Of a stretch of 35,838 bases of DNA, positions 33,334-35,838 are shown piece after piece. The translations under genes were made by a program, and so were the position numbers. The DNA comes from an uncultured Pelagibacteraceae bacterium (GTDB taxonomy: Bacteria; Pseudomonadota; Alphaproteobacteria; Pelagibacterales; Pelagibacteraceae). The stretch's first letter is position 1; each line of letters opens with the position of its first letter. The stretch lies in assembly GCA_902587215.1 (NCBI GenBank), contig CACIKJ010000006.1, positions 1 through 35,838 of the forward strand, read 5' to 3'. A model generated the notes under the pieces. That model was not told where the DNA came from and ran no database searches. It saw only the letters and a program-made list of their open reading frames with translations.

Positions 33334-34293
33334 ATGATTTCAAAAAAATCCAAGATTTATGTAGCAGGCCACAATGGTCTCGTTGGAAGTTCAATTGTTA
33401 GAGTTTTAAAAAAGAATGGGTATAAAAATATTTTATATACTAATAAAAAAAAATTAGACTTAACCGATCAGAAAAAAGTTTTTAAATACCTAAAAAAAAA
33501 CAAACCAAAGTTCATATTTATTGCTGCAGCGAAAGTAGGAGGAATATTATCTAATCAAAAATATAAAGCAGATTTTATTTACAGTAATTTATCTATCCAG
33601 ACTAACTTAATTAATTCTGCTTTTTTGTGTGGAATAAAAAATTTAATTTTTTTGGGATCTAGTTGTGTTTATCCAAGAAATTGTAAACAACCTATAAAAG
33701 AATCCTATCTTTTAAATGGAAAGTTAGAAAAAACTAATGATGCCTACGCAATCGCTAAAATTGCAGGTATTAAAATGTGCGAAAGTTATAATGAGCAATA
33801 CGGTACTAATTTCAAATGCTTAATGCCGACGAATACCTTTGGACCAAATGATAAATATGACGATTTAAATTCACATTTCTTTCCCGCTTTAATCAAAAAA
33901 ATTCATAAAATAAAATTAAATAATGAAAATAATTTAATTCTTTGGGGAAACGGATTAGCAAGAAGAGAGGTAATATATGTTGACGATATTGCTGAAGCAT
34001 GTGTTTTTTTTATGAATAAAAAATTAAGTGAAAATGTTATAAATATTGGCACAGGTGTTGATTACACAATCAAAGAATACGCAAATATCATGTTGAGTGT
34101 AATTTGTCCTAATAAAAAAATTAAAATTAAATTCGATAGCTCTAAGCCTAACGGTACACCTAGAAAAGTTATGGATATATCCTTAGCAAAAAAATATGGG
34201 TGGAAAGCAAAGAGTAAATTAAAAGACTCGATTTTAAATACTTACAAGAGCTATTTAAAAGAAATTGTTAATGAAAAATCAAAAACAAAATAA
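33334..34293 (+). CDS. fcl: GDP-L-fucose synthase (epimerase/reductase)
   Basis: This 319-residue enzyme is the second step to GDP-L-fucose: epimerisation at C3 and C5 then reduction of the GDP-4-keto-6-deoxymannose made by Gmd. Diagnostic features are VAGHNGLVGSSIVRVL (residues 10-25), AAAKVGGILSNQ, GSSCVYPR (the Ser/Cys active-site segment), YAIAK (catalytic Tyr/Lys) and MPTNTFGPNDKYD. The length is typical. It follows the GT2 gene by 2 bases and overlaps the downstream membrane protein by about 20 bases. Together with gmd at 27625 it completes the fucose pathway within the window. Confidence 0.95.
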   Translation: MISKKSKIYVAGHNGLVGSSIVRVLKKNGYKNILYTNKKKLDLTDQKKVFKYLKKNKPKFIFIAAAKVGGILSNQKYKADFIYSNLSIQTNLINSAFLCGIKNLIFLGSSCVYPRNCKQPIKESYLLNGKLEKTNDAYAIAKIAGIKMCESYNEQYGTNFKCLMPTNTFGPNDKYDDLNSHFFPALIKKIHKIKLNNENNLILWGNGLARREVIYVDDIAEACVFFMNKKLSENVINIGTGVDYTIKEYANIMLSVICPNKKIKIKFDSSKPNGTPRKVMDISLAKKYGWKAKSKLKDSILNTYKSYLKEIVNEKSKTK

Positions 34294-35683
34294 ATTTGTA
34301 ACTATCTCAATATCAATTGCACTAATCATCAACATTGCGTGGAGTTTTTATAATTTAAATAAATTTGATAATATTAAAGTAAATTTTGAAGGAGAATATT
34401 ATAATCAGCTTTTATATTCTGATTTAGGTCCTACCTGGATAATTGCAGATAGATTCAAAAAAAAACTTGATAATGGAGAAAGCTTTTTTTCATCGATACC
34501 CGCTTATGAAAGATTTTTACTACCTTCAATACTCGTAGGGTATTATTATCATCTTATAGATAAAGAAATTTTCGAAAATAAAAATGAAAATAAAAAAGTA
34601 ATTAAGGAAAAAAATTTTAAAATTTTTTTATTGTTATTTCAAATTTTAATTTATTATTCATCAGTATTACTAATTTCTAATGAGATATTTAAGAGATTTG
34701 ATTATCAAAAATCTAAATTAATAATTTTGTTTTTATGCCTTGAACCTAGTTTATTACAATGGCATTCATCTTTTTGGAGTGAAAGTATTTTTCTATCATT
34801 AATGATTTTAGCATTTTTTATTTTGCTTAAAAAATCTGAGAAAGCATTCTTGAATATTTTATTGGGTTTTATAGTTGGATTGATGTTTATGCAAAGATCT
34901 GTAAGTTTTTTGTATATTTTACCAATATGTATTTATTTTTTTTTAGTTTTCAAACAAAGATTAAAACCTTTATCATTTCTTCTAATTGGATATTTTTTTG
35001 TTACTGCATTAATTGGATATAATAATTTCAGTAAAACCGGATCACTCTATTTTGTTCCTACACACATGACATATTATGGATATTACCACTACTTTGCACA
35101 TCAAATTTTAGCAGATAGAAAAAATATAAGCTATCCTGAAGCTTCAGAAATATTAAAAAATAATGAAATGGATTGGAGAAAAGAAAATAACATTAATATT
35201 AACAATACTGAAGATCTATTAAAAAATATCAAATATAGAAATAAAGTTTTTGCTAAAGAGATAATTCAAAATCCATTATATTCTACTCAACTTTTCATTA
35301 AGAGATCTGTGAAAACAAGTATAATCATGCCTTTATGGGTAAATAAAAAGTATTATTTTGATAAAACTGATCCTGAGGCACAAAATAATCCAAAAGAATA
35401 TTATAATAAGAATTTAATTTACAATATACCTTATACATTATTTATATATTTATTTTTTGCTATAGGCTTTTTTAACCTATTCAAAAAAATATTTATAAAC
35501 AAAATTAAAGATCCAACTGATAATTTTTACATATTTAATTTAATTTCAATATTATATTTTTTATCTATAGTTGGATTTTGGGGAAATCCTAAGTATTTCA
35601 CACCTTGTATGATCAGTATTTCTTTTTTCTTTGCCGAAGGCTTTTTTTCAATTAGAAAGAAATATTTTAGGTCGCAGAATTAA
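34271..35683 (+). CDS. Multi-spanning membrane protein, putative GT-C-like
   Basis: This protein is 470 residues from the ATG at 34271, which lies inside the last 23 bases of fcl; a TTG 6 bases earlier is an alternative start. It has one N-terminal helix (about 9-25), a soluble loop with YSDLGPTWIIADRF and PAYERFLLPSIL, then about 8-9 helices to about residue 462. The acidic loop after the first helix, followed by a mid-protein SFWSESIFLSLMIL segment, is the look of PMT/GT-C enzymes that take polyprenyl-linked sugars. I do not recognise a named family. A periplasmic loop near 235-345 holds FVPTHMTYYGYYHYFAHQ. Its end is 78 bases from the 5S rRNA. Confidence 0.6.
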   Translation: MKNQKQNKFVTISISIALIINIAWSFYNLNKFDNIKVNFEGEYYNQLLYSDLGPTWIIADRFKKKLDNGESFFSSIPAYERFLLPSILVGYYYHLIDKEIFENKNENKKVIKEKNFKIFLLLFQILIYYSSVLLISNEIFKRFDYQKSKLIILFLCLEPSLLQWHSSFWSESIFLSLMILAFFILLKKSEKAFLNILLGFIVGLMFMQRSVSFLYILPICIYFFLVFKQRLKPLSFLLIGYFFVTALIGYNNFSKTGSLYFVPTHMTYYGYYHYFAHQILADRKNISYPEASEILKNNEMDWRKENNININNTEDLLKNIKYRNKVFAKEIIQNPLYSTQLFIKRSVKTSIIMPLWVNKKYYFDKTDPEAQNNPKEYYNKNLIYNIPYTLFIYLFFAIGFFNLFKKIFINKIKDPTDNFYIFNLISILYFLSIVGFWGNPKYFTPCMISISFFFAEGFFSIRKKYFRSQN

Positions 35684-35689
35684 ATACTC

Positions 35690-35720
35690 TTGCTCAATAA
35701 CCATAATATATTCTTACAAT
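35690..35720 (+). promoter_or_regulatory. Weak promoter candidate ahead of the 5S rRNA
   Basis: TTGCTC (35690-35695) and TACAAT (35715-35720, five of six to TATAAT) lie about 42 bases before the 5S start, with a long 19-base spacer. If 5S is detached from 16S-23S it needs its own promoter or read-through from the preceding gene. The match is weak and could be chance in AT-rich DNA; an alternative -10 (CATAAT, 35702-35707) is nearby. Confidence 0.22.
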
Positions 35721-35761
35721 TAATACATATTTACATTAATCAATTTTTATGTATAAAGCTT

Positions 35762-35838
35762 GTGCCTGGTGATTATTGCGAAAGGGTAATACCCGATCCC
35801 ATTCCGAACTCGGAAGTCAAGCCTTTCTGCGCCGATGG
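35762..35838 (+). rRNA. rrf: 5S ribosomal RNA, 5' portion (cut by window end)
   Basis: The last 77 bases read as the first two-thirds of a bacterial 5S rRNA: GTGCCTGGTGATTATTGCG at the start (helix I and the start of helix II), then CCGATCCCATTCCGAACTCG, the conserved loop C/helix III segment, AAGTCAAGCC and GCGCCGATGG. G+C content is far above the neighbouring DNA, as expected for rRNA. The 5' end is placed at 35762 within a base or two. No 16S or 23S sequence precedes it in the 35 kb, so the gene is either separated from them or belongs to an unlinked copy. Confidence 0.95.

Noticed and set aside
1-35838. Search for transposases, integrases, tRNA genes, CRISPR arrays and phage genes
   Set aside because: None seen; every gene of recognised family relates to carbohydrate metabolism or transport, apart from the 5S rRNA.

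Overview
The window is very AT-rich with compact, mostly Shine-Dalgarno-less genes. It reads as a hypervariable cell-surface glycan locus of a small-genome marine alphaproteobacterium, most likely Pelagibacterales (SAR11). The best single clue is at the right edge: a near-canonical 5S rRNA 5' half (from about 35762) follows about 35 kb of polysaccharide genes with no 16S, 23S or tRNA gene in view. In SAR11 genomes the hypervariable region called HVR2 is known to lie between 23S and 5S rRNA. The placement is an inference, because no 16S or 23S is visible here.

Layout from left to right. (1) 1-2137: nonulosonic (sialic-type) acid genes, neuB (cut by the window edge) and neuA, diverging from a Gfo/Idh/MocA oxidoreductase. 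(2) 2141-6200: a putative uronamide module with an AsnB-type amidotransferase, a WbpA-type UDP-HexNAc 6-dehydrogenase and a UDP-sugar epimerase. (3) 6197-9349: two divergently transcribed orphan GT-B-like proteins, each with an HP motif followed by a Ser/Gly motif as in transferases that use CMP-sugars. (4) 9408-13549: a co-directional five-gene run of radical SAM/SPASM protein, short-chain dehydrogenase, kdsB, kdsA and a transaldolase-type aldolase fused to a KdsD-like CBS pair. (5) 13609-15342: an ABC half-transporter, the best flippase candidate. (6) 15328-26264: glycosyltransferases, extended SDR sugar-nucleotide enzymes, a zinc-binding sugar C-methyltransferase and a GT-C-like membrane protein, with very frequent strand switching. 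(7) 26333-35683: another membrane protein, gmd and fcl for GDP-L-fucose, a WecA/MraY-like initiating transferase, more GT2 enzymes, an O-antigen ligase/polymerase and a last membrane protein. (8) 35762 to the end: 5S rRNA.

Together these encode a complete logic for a surface polysaccharide. CMP-activated acids (nonulosonate, Kdo-like), UDP-uronic acids or uronamides, UDP-galacturonate, GDP-fucose and methylated sugars are made in the cytoplasm. A WecA-like enzyme starts the chain on a lipid carrier, about eight glycosyltransferases extend it, an ABC protein probably flips it and a WaaL/Wzy-like protein ligates or polymerises it.

The most novel item is the aldolase-CBS fusion next to kdsA and kdsB. 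Its CBS half resembles that of arabinose-5-phosphate isomerase KdsD, but the sugar-isomerase half is replaced by an FSA/TalC barrel. This suggests an alternative source of the aldose phosphate for an octulosonate pathway. No intergenic stretch exceeds about 180 bases, and I see no transposase, integrase, CRISPR or tRNA.
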